Source of the DNA: Galaxea fascicularis
Taxonomy: Eukaryota > Cnidaria > Anthozoa > Scleractinia > Euphylliidae
Direction: 5' to 3'
Assembly (NCBI GenBank): GCA_948470475.1
Contig: OX419342.1
Span: 16,859,467 to 16,923,466, forward strand
DNA length: 64,000 nucleotides
A program made the position numbers and the translations under genes. Shown one piece after another: positions 44,851 to 55,044 of the stretch; the first letter of the stretch is position 1, and each line of letters begins with the position of its first letter. Under the pieces are notes generated by a model, which was not told the DNA's origin, searched no databases, and was given only the letters and a program-made list of their open reading frames with translations.

Positions 44851-45533
44851 ACAATTAACTCCATCTAAATTCCGGTGAGGGTGAAAGAAGGAATGAGTTT
44901 GTGGGATTTGCGGAATGCGGAATGATGTCATGACATAAATTATCAATCTAGCCTCGTTCCTAACCTTCCCGATTTCGAAAACCGCAAACAGAACTCGCAA
45001 TTTTTCATCAGCAATCCGACAACATCGGATAGCGAGCTCGTACGAGTGGAACCTTCTATTGTCGGAAACTTAGCATTGCATAAGAGTTGTTACGTACGTT
45101 GACAATAGCTGATTGAAAAAAAATGAGAATAATTAACTGCTGTATTTTGCGTGATGTCGCGAAGTTGTTTTAATTTCCGCAGACATTTCAGAGATAAGCC
45201 TAGTGGTCAAGCGAACCAATCACGAATCACTCGGTAGTTTTGTTTGAGTTTGGGTTTTGGTCGAGGGTCGAGGGTCGAGGGTAAAATGTCGAGGGTCGAG
45301 GGTAAGATGTCGAGGGTCCGAGGAAAATGTCGAGAATCCATAAAAAACTAAAAATTGTAAATTGTAAAAAAAAAACTGTTTTTGTATACTTTCACGCTTT
45401 ATTTACACAGCTTCCACAAATGCACCCGCCACCGCAAGTAAATAGATGCCGGCTGAGATAGGTCAAGGTTAACTTTGTGGAAAGCGTGACTCTTTGTTTT
45501 TTAATTTTTATCCATGGTATGTTTCAAGATTTG

Positions 45534-45787
45534 TGTCGGAAATCAGTGTACTTACAGTATTGTTACATTTGTTAAATTTGTTAAGTGAATGTGTGACGGA
45601 TGTTATCGCGTGACAGATTTCGCAATATCAGTTTTCCATTTTTGTTAAAACAAGATCAGATTACCACGTGTTTTTGGAAGGGAAGAATGCAGACTTGTGA
45701 GTTGTGAGAACCGAGAGATTAAAGGAACGTGGTTAACCAAAAAGTGAATTGTCGTGGATTTCTTGGGCAAGGGAGCCGTTCGCGACA
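45534..45787 (+). repeat. 5' LTR of BEL/Pao element
   Basis: 254 bp, starting TGTCGGAAATCAGTG and ending GTTCGCGACA. It matches the copy at 51209-51462 along its whole length as far as I can compare by eye. It is preceded by TTTG and followed after 3 bases by a primer-binding-site-like sequence. Confidence 0.95.
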
Positions 45788-45790
45788 AAT

Positions 45791-45808
45791 TGGCACCTCC
45801 GACGGGAC
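45791..45808 (+). other. Putative primer-binding site of BEL/Pao element
   Basis: TGGCACCTCCGACGGGAC starts 3 bases after the 5' LTR. TGG complements a tRNA CCA end and is followed by an acceptor-stem-like run, the expected layout for minus-strand priming. I cannot assign the tRNA. Confidence 0.6.
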
Positions 45809-45864
45809 TTCTGGGCCAAACAGAAAGGTTTTTACTGTGCGAAATCAAGACGTGAGAGTGGAAC

Positions 45865-48800
45865 ATGGATGAGGCAAATGCTTTGTTGATTTCGGGAGCG
45901 CTAGACGCAAAACTTACTCAACTTCAGTTTGCGAGGAGCAGAACGGAAAAGATAATTCATAGCGGGAAAAGTGACGCAGTTGAGAGACAGATAAATGCGT
46001 TGAAGGAATTATCATCCGAAGCTGACCACTTCAAGAGAAAACTCGAAGAGTTAAAAATAACCGCCAAAGAGGATGCCGATGAAATCAAGACGTGGAGCGA
46101 TGAAATCGAGGAAAGAATCGCTGAAGCCGACGACGACATTTCACGTCTACGAGAATGGGTTGCGAAGGGAAAGATGGAAGAAAGCAAGAAGCTCCGTGAA
46201 GATGAACTGCGCTACGAACGGAAACTGTTCGAGACCAGATTACAATTTCAAACCGAATTGAAAGACGCCAAGTCGCAAGGTCAGGGAGGTGGATTATCAG
46301 GTGGTAACCAAGATGTAGCGACCAAGTTGGAAGCGAAATTACCGAAATTAGTGATAACGAAATTCAACGGAACATTCCAGGATTGGCCGCGGTTCTGGGG
46401 ACAGTTTTGTGAAGCTATCGACCATTCAAATATTGCCGGCGTGACTAAATTCTCGTACTTGAGGGAGCTGTTGGCGCCGAAAGTAAAAGCATCTATTGAA
46501 GGCCTCCCATTTTCATCGGAAGGATACATGCGCGCGAAAAACATTTTGAAAGATAAATATGGGAAGGAATCTGAAATCGTGAAAGCCTACAACAAAGAAA
46601 TCCTGGAGCTACCAGTCATTTCTGGTGTGAATGTGAAAAAAATCCACGAGTTTACCGATCGCTTGACATATTGCGTGCAGTCTCTGGAAACCATGGGAAA
46701 ATTAGAGCAAGTGAACGGAAATGTGTCAATGACATTGGACAAGTTGCCGGGAATACGAGGGGATCTTGTTCGCACTGACAATGAATGGGAGAGCTGGGAT
46801 TTTGTGAAGCTTTGCGAAGCCCTACATTTGTGGACACGCCGCAACCCTATTGATGTTAACTCGTCTGAGATGCCAGATACGTCACCCCGCCGGCGAGATA
46901 AACTTTTCAATGCCAGAGCACAAGAGCCCAAACGAACAGTGAAACAAAATGCTTGTGTTTATTGTGATGACACGTCGCATGCCGCCTGGGATTGTCCAAA
47001 GATAACAACTTTCGATGAAAGGAAGCGATTCCTTGCTCAACGCCGCCTCTGTTTCAATTGTACACGCAGCGGTCATCCAGCCTCAAGATGTGGAAGCAAA
47101 GCCTCGTGCCAGCGATGTGGCCGTCGACATCACACGTCCATTTGTGATGGAATTGCGCCGCTACAACAAGAAGTCGCATTAACAGCCGCAAAAAGGGGAG
47201 ATGGCATTTTTCCGGTCGTGAATGTGAAAGTTAATGGAATCGAGTGCCGCGCGTTAATTGATACCGGAGCCGGAAGCTCTTACGCCTCTGCGAAATTAAT
47301 TGATCCTCTGAGGATAAAACCAATCGATGTCAAAGTTAAGCAAGTTGACATGCTGCTGGGAACATCAGTGAGTCGCCTTGAAACGTACAAGTCTTGTGTT
47401 GAATCAGTTTACGGAGACTTCAAAATGGATGTGAATTTGGTTAAAGTGAACAAAGGAGAACTGTTGACATTAGACAACCCAAACTATGATTCAGTGATTG
47501 CGAAATATCCGCATTTAAAGGGAGTGAAAGTGCGTGACCGTGACACCAAACCTCGACTTCCGGTGCACATAATTCTCGGGGCCGGAGAATATGCCAGAGT
47601 TAAAACAGAAACCCCACCACATGTTGGAGAGGATGGCGAGCCTGTTGCGGAGCTGACTAAACTGGGTTGGTTCGTGATGTCCCCTGGACAGGAGTTTGAC
47701 CGGAACGCGATGATGCTCACACAAACCAGTCAGTTGGAGTACGAAGAACTTTGCAGGCTTGACGTGTTAGGACTAGCTGACAGCCCTCCTTACGACCAAC
47801 ATTCAGTGTACAGTGAATTTAAGGAGCAGTTAGTAAGGAGCGAGCAAGGATGGTATGAGACTGGATTACCGTGGAAGGGAGATCGGTCAACTTTGCCGAA
47901 TAACGAGAACGGGAGTCTACAACGGCTACGAACTCTGTCACGCAAGTTGCAACGAGCGGAACAAACAGCGGAATATGATAGCATCATCAGAGAGCAAAGG
48001 GAGCAGGGGATCATCGAGAGCGCTGATCAACCTGCCCAGGGTGTTGAATTTTATATTCCTCACAAACCAGTGGTACGGGAAAACGCAGAGTCCACTAAAA
48101 TGCGCATTGTCTACGACGCGTCTGCTAGAGCAAACCCATCAGCCCCATCCTTGAATGATTGTCTCAACGCTGGCCTTCCATTACAGAACAAACTCTGGGA
48201 TGTACTCGTTCGCCAGCGCTGCTACCCAGTTGCAGTGACCGGAGATTTAAAGAAAGCGTTTCTGCAGGTGCGGATCAGAGAACTAGACAGGGATGCGCTT
48301 AGATTTCATTGGAGGAAAGATGAACACTCTGCGCTTGAAACACTAAGGTTCACCAGAGCGCTGTTTGGCCTGACGTGTTCGCCGTTTCTGCTGGGGGGAG
48401 TGCTAGAGTGCCATCTTGGAACGTGGGAATCAAAGATGCCAGAGTCGGTGGCGGAGCTCCGCAAGAACCTTTACGTCGATGACTTGCTATCAGGAGGAGT
48501 GACAGTACAACAGGCGCAGTACCGCAAGGAGCATGCCATTGAAATCTTCGAAGACGCAGGTTTCACGTTACACAAGTGGCATTCCAACGTCCCGATATTG
48601 GAAGGAGAGACCGAGAACAAGGACACAGACCTCTCGTTTGCCAAGCAGCAGCTCCAGCAGTCAGGGGAATCTAAAGCCAGCCTGTTAGGTCTTGGATGGG
48701 ACAAAGAAAAAGATGAATTGAAAGTCAAGTTCCCGACTGAAGAAGTTCAACCGACGAAAAGAGGAGTTTTAAGCAAGCTCGCCAAAGTGTATGATCCCTT

Positions 48801-51078
48801 GGGACTGGTATCACCCGTGGCACTCGAAGGAAAAGTTGTCTTTAGAGATGTTTGTGACGAGAAACTAGCCTGGGACGCCAAGCTCGCGGGACCACAACTC
48901 CAGAGGTGGCTGAAATGGGAGCAGTCTCTACCTACAGAAGTGTCAGTGCCAAGGTCAATTACAAGCTTTCAGGAACCGTTACAAGATGTCGAACTACACA
49001 GCTTTGGTGACGGAAGCAAACTAGGAGTGGGTGCCGCGGTTTACGCAGTAGTGAGACAGGAATCAGGAACAACTCAACGCCTGGTAGCTGCTAAAGCGCG
49101 CCTGGCAAAGGGGGGACTCTCCATACCCCGTTTGGAACTAGTTGCTGGCCATATGGCAACCAACTTACTCACCAACGTGAGAAACGCTTTGGAGGGGCTA
49201 CCAGTTTCCAACGTGTACGGCTGGCTGGACAGCACCGTTGCTCTGCATTGGATACGAGGGAACGGGGAGTTTAAGCAGTTTGTCCAGAACAGGGTTACGA
49301 AGATCAGAACGCATTCAGATATAGTGTGGCGACATGTTAACTCCGAAGAGAATCCAGCCGATCTGGCCAGCCGCGGGGGATCAGTGAATGGATCCATACT
49401 CTGGTGGAACGGACCTAAGTGGCTTGCTAATCGGGAGGAATGGCCACCTAATCCAGTGACTTCAGCTTGCACAGCGACAGAGGTCGAAGCCAAAACTATA
49501 CGGGAAGTACTATCATTGGCGCAGACCAAAAATTCAAATGACAGATTGGAAGGAGTGTTAGAGAAGCACGAGTTAAGGCATGCCCTGAGAGTTGCTGCAT
49601 GGGTTACGAGGTTCATAACCAACTGCAAGACACCCAAGAAACTAACAGGGCCATTGAGAGCTGATGAATTAGAGAACGTGAAGTGGGGATGGATCAGACG
49701 AGTACAACAGCAAGCCACAACCATGCCGAACTACCCTCAGATTAAGAGCAGCTTAAATCTTCAACCGAACAAGGACGGACTTCTGGAGTGCCGCGGGCGT
49801 ATACAAGGAAAGTACCCCATATACCTGCCAGAAGACGCCACGCTTACCAGAAAGTTAGTGAGACGGGTGCACTGTGAGACCCTTCACGGGGGAGTAGGGC
49901 TAACAATGGCTGCGGTCAGAGAGAAGTTCTGGGTCCCGAGATTAAGGCGTCTTGTGAAGAAAGTGATGAAGAATTGCTGGGGATGTAAGCGGTTTCAGGC
50001 GACAGCAATTGCAGCACCTCCTCCAGGTCCCTTGCCAACCAATAGGACAGAAGGTAACACAGCATTCGAAGTAGCAGGCGTGGATTTCGCAGGCCCAATT
50101 CGCTATCGCAAGGGGAGTAACCGAGAAGGGAAGGCTTACATCGCCCTGTTTGCCTGCAGTTTAACACGAGGAGTCCATCTGGAGCTGTTACCGAGCCTAG
50201 AAACTGGGAAGTTCCTTCCATGCCTGAAACGGTTTATAGCAAGACGGGGCCGACCGAAGATACTGTACTCGGACAATGGAGGAACGTTCGTCAAAGCTTC
50301 TAAGTGGCTTAAAGGGGTTCAACGAGATGAGGAAATACAAGGATTCCTCGAACAACAAGAGATCCAGTGGCACTTTAACCTTCCTAGAGCACCATGGTGG
50401 GGAGGGCAATTTGAGCGGCTCATTGGTGTTGTCAAGCGCTCCTTTAACAAGACCATTGGGGCAACAACGTTGACTTGGGATGAGCTCAGTGAAGTCATAC
50501 TTGATGTGGAAGTCCAAATTAACCGCCGACCCCTGAGCTACGTAGAAGATGACGTTCAGCTGCCAATCCTCACCCCATCAGCGTTCCTGTTTCAACGTTC
50601 AAACTTGTTACCAGAACAAGAACCGTGGAGAGAAGAAAATGTGGACTTGAGGAGACGTGGGAAATACCTCAGATCTTGCAAAGATCAGTTATGGCGCCGT
50701 TGGACAAGGGAGTATTTGACGGCTCTCCGCGAGAGACATAATCTAAACCACAAGCGCAAGAACTTCGAGGTAGCAGTTGGAGATGTCGTCCTTATCAAAG
50801 CGGAAGAGAAGAATCGAAACAAGTGGCCGATGGGCGTAGTACGTCAACTTTACCCAGGTCGTGACGGGGTGGTGCGAGCGGTTCAAGTTGACACGGGAAA
50901 GGGACAGCTAGAGAGGCCTATCCAACACCTGTATCCGCTGGAGTTGAGCTGTGACAGAGAGAGAGGTTGTCCTTCAGTGCTAAACCCTCAAGCAGAAGCC
51001 TTTCGCCCTCGTCGACAAGCTGCAGCTGTAGCCAGAGACGGCATTACAGCTGTCGCTCTACAAGAACTGGACTCTTGA
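45865..51078 (+). CDS. BEL/Pao gag-pol polyprotein (1737 aa)
   Basis: Single ORF between the LTRs. An N-terminal charged, coiled-coil-like region (about residues 10-130) is followed by a gag-type domain of the DUF1759 kind, starting near LPKLVITKFNGTFQDW. CCHC-type knuckles lie near residues 363-376, 395-408 and 415-427. The retropepsin-like protease has its DTGAG motif at about D466. Reverse transcriptase runs from about 745 to 900, with the YVDD catalytic box at 870-873. RNase H begins near 1049 (DGSK). The integrase has a His-Cys zinc region near 1336-1375, catalytic D near 1407, D at 1470 (SDNGG) and E at 1517 (GGQFER), then a C-terminal domain of the DUF5641 kind. The order protease-RT-RNase H-integrase in one frame is typical of BEL/Pao. 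No stop or frameshift is seen, so it may be active. Confidence 0.97.
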   Translation: MDEANALLISGALDAKLTQLQFARSRTEKIIHSGKSDAVERQINALKELSSEADHFKRKLEELKITAKEDADEIKTWSDEIEERIAEADDDISRLREWVAKGKMEESKKLREDELRYERKLFETRLQFQTELKDAKSQGQGGGLSGGNQDVATKLEAKLPKLVITKFNGTFQDWPRFWGQFCEAIDHSNIAGVTKFSYLRELLAPKVKASIEGLPFSSEGYMRAKNILKDKYGKESEIVKAYNKEILELPVISGVNVKKIHEFTDRLTYCVQSLETMGKLEQVNGNVSMTLDKLPGIRGDLVRTDNEWESWDFVKLCEALHLWTRRNPIDVNSSEMPDTSPRRRDKLFNARAQEPKRTVKQNACVYCDDTSHAAWDCPKITTFDERKRFLAQRRLCFNCTRSGHPASRCGSKASCQRCGRRHHTSICDGIAPLQQEVALTAAKRGDGIFPVVNVKVNGIECRALIDTGAGSSYASAKLIDPLRIKPIDVKVKQVDMLLGTSVSRLETYKSCVESVYGDFKMDVNLVKVNKGELLTLDNPNYDSVIAKYPHLKGVKVRDRDTKPRLPVHIILGAGEYARVKTETPPHVGEDGEPVAELTKLGWFVMSPGQEFDRNAMMLTQTSQLEYEELCRLDVLGLADSPPYDQHSVYSEFKEQLVRSEQGWYETGLPWKGDRSTLPNNENGSLQRLRTLSRKLQRAEQTAEYDSIIREQREQGIIESADQPAQGVEFYIPHKPVVRENAESTKMRIVYDASARANPSAPSLNDCLNAGLPLQNKLWDVLVRQRCYPVAVTGDLKKAFLQVRIRELDRDALRFHWRKDEHSALETLRFTRALFGLTCSPFLLGGVLECHLGTWESKMPESVAELRKNLYVDDLLSGGVTVQQAQYRKEHAIEIFEDAGFTLHKWHSNVPILEGETENKDTDLSFAKQQLQQSGESKASLLGLGWDKEKDELKVKFPTEEVQPTKRGVLSKLAKVYDPLGLVSPVALEGKVVFRDVCDEKLAWDAKLAGPQLQRWLKWEQSLPTEVSVPRSITSFQEPLQDVELHSFGDGSKLGVGAAVYAVVRQESGTTQRLVAAKARLAKGGLSIPRLELVAGHMATNLLTNVRNALEGLPVSNVYGWLDSTVALHWIRGNGEFKQFVQNRVTKIRTHSDIVWRHVNSEENPADLASRGGSVNGSILWWNGPKWLANREEWPPNPVTSACTATEVEAKTIREVLSLAQTKNSNDRLEGVLEKHELRHALRVAAWVTRFITNCKTPKKLTGPLRADELENVKWGWIRRVQQQATTMPNYPQIKSSLNLQPNKDGLLECRGRIQGKYPIYLPEDATLTRKLVRRVHCETLHGGVGLTMAAVREKFWVPRLRRLVKKVMKNCWGCKRFQATAIAAPPPGPLPTNRTEGNTAFEVAGVDFAGPIRYRKGSNREGKAYIALFACSLTRGVHLELLPSLETGKFLPCLKRFIARRGRPKILYSDNGGTFVKASKWLKGVQRDEEIQGFLEQQEIQWHFNLPRAPWWGGQFERLIGVVKRSFNKTIGATTLTWDELSEVILDVEVQINRRPLSYVEDDVQLPILTPSAFLFQRSNLLPEQEPWREENVDLRRRGKYLRSCKDQLWRRWTREYLTALRERHNLNHKRKNFEVAVGDVVLIKAEEKNRNKWPMGVVRQLYPGRDGVVRAVQVDTGKGQLERPIQHLYPLELSCDRERGCPSVLNPQAEAFRPRRQAAAVARDGITAVALQELDS

Positions 51079-51198
51079 GAACTTTCATAACATTAACGTT
51101 TCACAATTACGTATTCCAGCGAGTGCTATAGTTGAAGTTGCAGTTTCATTGACACTTACCGATTTCCTTTAGGACATATACCTCAGCCGGAGCTATAT

Positions 51199-51208
51199 GG
51201 GGGGAGAG
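51199..51208 (+). other. Polypurine tract of BEL/Pao element
   Basis: GGGGGGAGAG lies immediately before the 3' LTR, the expected place for the plus-strand primer. Confidence 0.8.
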
Positions 51209-51462
51209 TGTCGGAAATCAGTGTACTTACAGTATTGTTACATTTGTTAAATTTGTTAAGTGAATGTGTGACGGATGTTATCGCGTGACAGATTTCGCAA
51301 TATCAGTTTTCCATTTTTGTTAAAACAAGATCAGATTACCACGTGTTTTTGGAAGGGAAGAATGCAGACTTGTGAGTTGTGAGAACCGAGAGATTAAAGG
51401 AACGTGGTTAACCAAAAAGTGAATTGTCGTGGATTTCTTGGGCAAGGGAGCCGTTCGCGACA
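51209..51462 (+). repeat. 3' LTR of BEL/Pao element
   Basis: 254 bp matching the 5' LTR along its length. It is followed by TTTG, the duplicated target bases seen before the 5' LTR. Confidence 0.95.
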
Positions 51463-51576
51463 TTTGATCGTTTTTCTTGTCAATCTTTTGTCAGACATTG
51501 CTAAAAGCCTCTCCATTAGCACGACAGGAACATATCTTTTCAATGTTATGTCATGTTTGGGAAACTTTTATTTCAG

Positions 51577-52372
51577 CTCAGGCTGATGTTCACACTGATG
51601 CGTTTTTGTTTGAATGCGTTTTCGATAGGTGTAAAAACGCATCGATTGATCTACGTCCACACTGATACGGATGCCGTAGCGTTTTCAATACGATTCACTT
51701 TCAACAGCGTTTTCAAAAGGATCCGTTTTCGATGAAAACGCTCAGCGTTTTCGAGCGTTTCAGTGTGGACGGGAGGCCAAAACGCATACAGGGGCACAAA
51801 ACGAATCTGTTCCTCACTTTATCTGTTCCCCCGAGGTATTGTGCTGGCTGGCAAAATATCAGTTATTTCCCGGAGTTGGTTATGAAATTCCTTTCTGCTG
51901 ATGGTTTCGGTTGGTAATTACGGAAGTGTGGTAGGAGTGGGAGTGTTGCTGGCTGGGGAAGTGTGGATTGTTGTGAGGAATTTGTGTCTACTCCTCCTCC
52001 CCCCCTCCCCCCCCCCCCCACTGAAGGCTTGATTTGCGGCGTTTTGCCACGCCCATTTTGGCTTACGACAGATCTGATTGTCTTTTTTGTTGTTGTGCAG
52101 GGTGCTCAATTTGCACCTGGCTGGGAAAGCAACCAATTTTATCTAGCTGGCTGGGAAATATCTTGTGTGTCTTGCTGGCAAAAAGGAACAGATATTTTTT
52201 CCCAGCGATATTAAAAAAGACCTGAAAATGCCTGAATAACATTTAGTTTTATTAACTGGGGTATAATAATACATTTTTCAACAAACTGGTCGTTTTGTGC
52301 CCCTGACGCATACATATCAATGCGTTTTCAAACAAAAACGCATCAGTGTGGACATGGCCTCAGTATTGTAAC
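51577..52372. mobile_element. Inverted-repeat MITE-like element with internal hAT-like insertion
   Basis: The left end has TTCACACTGATGCGTTTTTG and the right end gives TCCACACTGATGCGTTTTTG in reverse complement, about 35 bp of terminal similarity. Inside are many GCGTTTTC repeats. A second element (51789-52305) is inserted near its right end. Confidence 0.65.
51789..52305. mobile_element. hAT-like non-autonomous element, CAGGGGCAC family
   Basis: 517 bp with termini CAGGGGCACAAAACGA and TCGTTTTGTGCCCCTG, exact inverted repeats. ACGCATA flanks both ends (51782-51788 and 52306-52312). The CAGGG terminus and a 7-8 bp duplication fit hAT elements. There is no transposase frame; the interior includes poly-C and CTGGCTGGG repeats. 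Confidence 0.75.
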
Positions 52373-53630
52373 TCACAAACGAAAATTGTTTTTTCAGAAA
52401 TTTTTTATTTTGTCGCATTCGGAGACAACAAATCTTGAAACATACCATGGATAAAAATTAAAAAAACAAAGACTGAAACAACAAACATTTGTTTTTCTTG
52501 TCAATCTTTTGCCAGACGTTGCTAAAAGCCCCTCTATTAGCGCATCTCTGGTTGCGAAATCATTTGCTGTTCCTCAGTTCGAGTTTTGCAGTGTGTGACG
52601 AGTTCTGGTCGATGTATAGTTCTGCTTATGACTTCACGGTGGATGGAAACCCAGGACGGAACTGCGAGATGTAGGCGCCTAAGAGAAAACCATATTTCGA
52701 TGGACGAATTACTTAGTCACGCTTTCCACAAAGTTAACCTTGACCTATCTCATATATGTTGTGCCGCGGAACACTATAAACACATACAAGTGGTGGAACA
52801 GAGAATTAACTCTGAAGTGTAAATTCAATCTAAATCTATCTCAGCAAGCATCTATTTATTTGCGGTGGCGGGTGCATTTGTGGAAGCTGTGTAAATGAAG
52901 CGTGAAAGTATACAAAAACAGTTTTTTTTTTACAATCTACAATTTTTAGTTTTTTATGGACTCTCGACATTTTCCTCGGACCCTCGACATCTTACCCTCA
53001 ACCCTCGACGTTTTACCCTCGACCCTCGACTCTCGACCAAAACCCAAACTCGTTTTGTTTTAATCAATGCTTGTGTAATTAGAGTGGATGTGGTTGGAGA
53101 GAGTGTGTTGGACACGAACGTAATTGCTGTGAAACTGTCGGAAACGGGATAATTAGTAATTAGTGCTTTAACGATTGCGAAATATCTCGGCCCGGAAATC
53201 GAGTGTCACGATCTGTCTGGTGCGATGAATAAGTTTGTTTAAACTAAATTATTTGGTTAAGAAAACGGTAAACAGGTATAGAGTACTCGCCTTTTTTTTT
53301 TCACAGGTTCAGCGTGAATGCTTATGTAGTCGTATTTCCTTTTGGTTGCACCTTTTATTACTTTGGCAGTGTTGTTGCCCTTGAAACTGCCATCTTGAGA
53401 AAATAATACAAGTCATGACAGTCATTCTGCAGACATCATATTCTGCGTAAATTGTGCTATTCCTTAAGTCATGCCACATGCCATTCCACAAACGCATTCC
53501 ACCTTCTACCCTCACCGTCTAAATTTGTCCTTGGGATACTCAACGCAGGCTTCGTTTCGAGTCCGCTGATCTGTTCAATCTGATCCAACTACAAGATGGA
53601 TTAACCTGCATTACCACAGGCTACCCAAGC

Positions 53631-55040
53631 GTAGTACGTGAGACGTTGAGTCAAGTTGTAGGTGTTTCTACAAGCCGTTTATAGATATTATTGTCGGACG
53701 GTGTTACCGAAGAAAAACTGAAATAATAGGAAGTAAATTAAATCATTCTTCCCTTAACTCTAATGTCGGTTGGTGTGTCCTGGCTGGTTTAAAGGCCATT
53801 TTGTCAATTTTTTTCACCTGAAGTACGGTCCACTAAACGGTACTTCGGGTGGAAAATGAATCGACAAATTGGCCTCTAAACCAGCCAGGACACACCAAGG
53901 AACATTAGAGTTAAGGTAAAAATGCTTTATTTCGTATTATTTTCAGTTTTTCTTCAGTAACGCCGTCTCACAATAATAGGGACTTTTAGCACCGAAGGTT
54001 TTTTGGACGGCTACGGCGACCTAGATCGCGCGGGGACTGGGGATACCAGGCTCCCTCTGTGCGAGAGCCCGCGAAAATGAAAATAGTTTAGCAATAACAA
54101 CAATAGTCTTGGCTACGGCGTGAAACAAGCTGAAAAGATAGCGATAAACTAGGCAAAAAATGTCCCTAAAGGAGGCTAAAAAGCAGTTACTCTATGCATT
54201 CGATGATGGCCTGATTTCAGTCGAGGAGTGTCTCCTCTTGTTTGATTTAAATACAGGTAAACTAACTTAGATTTTCCTTACGAGCAGTACCCACTCTTTG
54301 ATCCAGTGATCTAGACGACATGCAAAATGATCGACGAGTGCTTGGCGAAGTTTAGGTTCCATAAAAACGACCTCCCTATTCTGGCAGAGGTTTTAGGATC
54401 CCTGACCAGTTCATCTTGGGACAAAGAAGTGTTGTGTTAAAATTTAACCCTTCCGATCTTTGTAAGTTGAATGAAATAATCATAAACATTGGAAAAATTC
54501 TTGTAGTAAAACCTCATGAACAAAGAGCTTTCTTCGAAGCATTTAGAAAGTAGTTTAAATAAAGAGTGTTAGCATTCAATATCAAACAGGAATCGAAAAG
54601 AAAAGCAAAACCACATGTACGTAAACAAACTTAGTTGGGACGCTTTTCGAGGGACGACATGTCTCATCGATACCTGTGGAAAAACGAAAACAGCGCACAA
54701 ATGTTACAGCAATTCTTAAGAAAATTGGCCTAAACGTATGATTTACGGTTGGAAGAAGTTACTTTTCTCGATGCAAAGGCAAAAAATCGATTGAAATGTT
54801 TAAAAAACACTCACCAAAAACTCCCGTAGTGGGTACTACGTCAAAATACTCTGTTTGTCGTACTAGGGAAGGCCGCGACGGCGGCAACCCAACGATGGCG
54901 ACACTTGCGCGTGCGCAAAAGTGTTTGACTTCATTTCCGGTTTCCGTACCCGTCCAAAAAACCGTCGGTGCTAAAAGTCCTTAATATCTATAAACGGCTT
55001 GTAGAAACACCTACAACTTGACTCAACGTTTCACGTACTA
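53631..55040. mobile_element. Decayed PIF/Harbinger-like element with about 100-bp TIRs
   Basis: The right end in reverse complement starts TAGTACGTGAAACGTTGAGT and runs to ACTTTTAGCACCGACGG. The left end has the same sequence, interrupted by a hairpin MITE (53686-53977). Inside, ATG 54160 opens MSLKEAKKQLLYAFDDGL..., followed in shifted frames by FPYEQYPLFD and a segment with FRFHKNDLP. I recognise these as resembling the N-terminus of cnidarian PIF/Harbinger transposases, with stops and frame changes. The catalytic region is missing, so the copy is dead and shortened. Confidence 0.65.
53686..53977. mobile_element. Hairpin MITE nested in the Harbinger-like left TIR
   Basis: About 290 bp, almost fully self-complementary. 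The left arm has GAAGAAAAACTGAAATAATA and CCTTAACTCTAATG; the right arm carries their complements (CATTAGAGTTAAGG and TTTTCAGTTTTTCTTCAG). The apex lies near 53,830 around the GTACGGTCCACTAAACGGTAC segment. It splits the host TIR at GATATTA. Confidence 0.8.
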
Positions 55041-55044
55041 GGCT

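Larger units (their letters stand above)
45534..51462 (+). mobile_element. BEL/Pao LTR retrotransposon, apparently complete
   Basis: Two 254-bp LTRs with no difference found by eye bound a single long open frame. The ends are the 5-bp inverted repeat TGTCG...CGACA, and TTTG flanks both sides (4 bp, or 5 bp ATTTG if the shared A is counted). The element lies inside the left arm of a larger foldback repeat. Intact ends, an uninterrupted gag-pol frame and matching LTRs indicate a recent insertion. It lacks any envelope-like frame. Confidence 0.96.
45247..53051. repeat. Foldback element hosting the BEL/Pao insertion
   Basis: The left arm (about 45247-45533) begins GAGTTTGGGTTTTGGTCGAG, then has GGTCGAGGGTCGAG minirepeats, a stretch on CACGCTTTATTTACACAGC and a TATCCATGG segment. 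It reappears in reverse complement at about 52430-53051, ending with CTCGACCAAAACCCAAACTC. The right arm contains extra internal sequence missing from the left arm. The TTGTCAATCTTTTG block also occurs as a direct repeat (about 51478 and 52499). It may be a foldback or composite non-autonomous transposon; no transposase is seen. Confidence 0.75.

Noticed and set aside
49074..49724. 216-codon minus-strand ORF
   Set aside because: Shadow of the BEL/Pao polyprotein frame.
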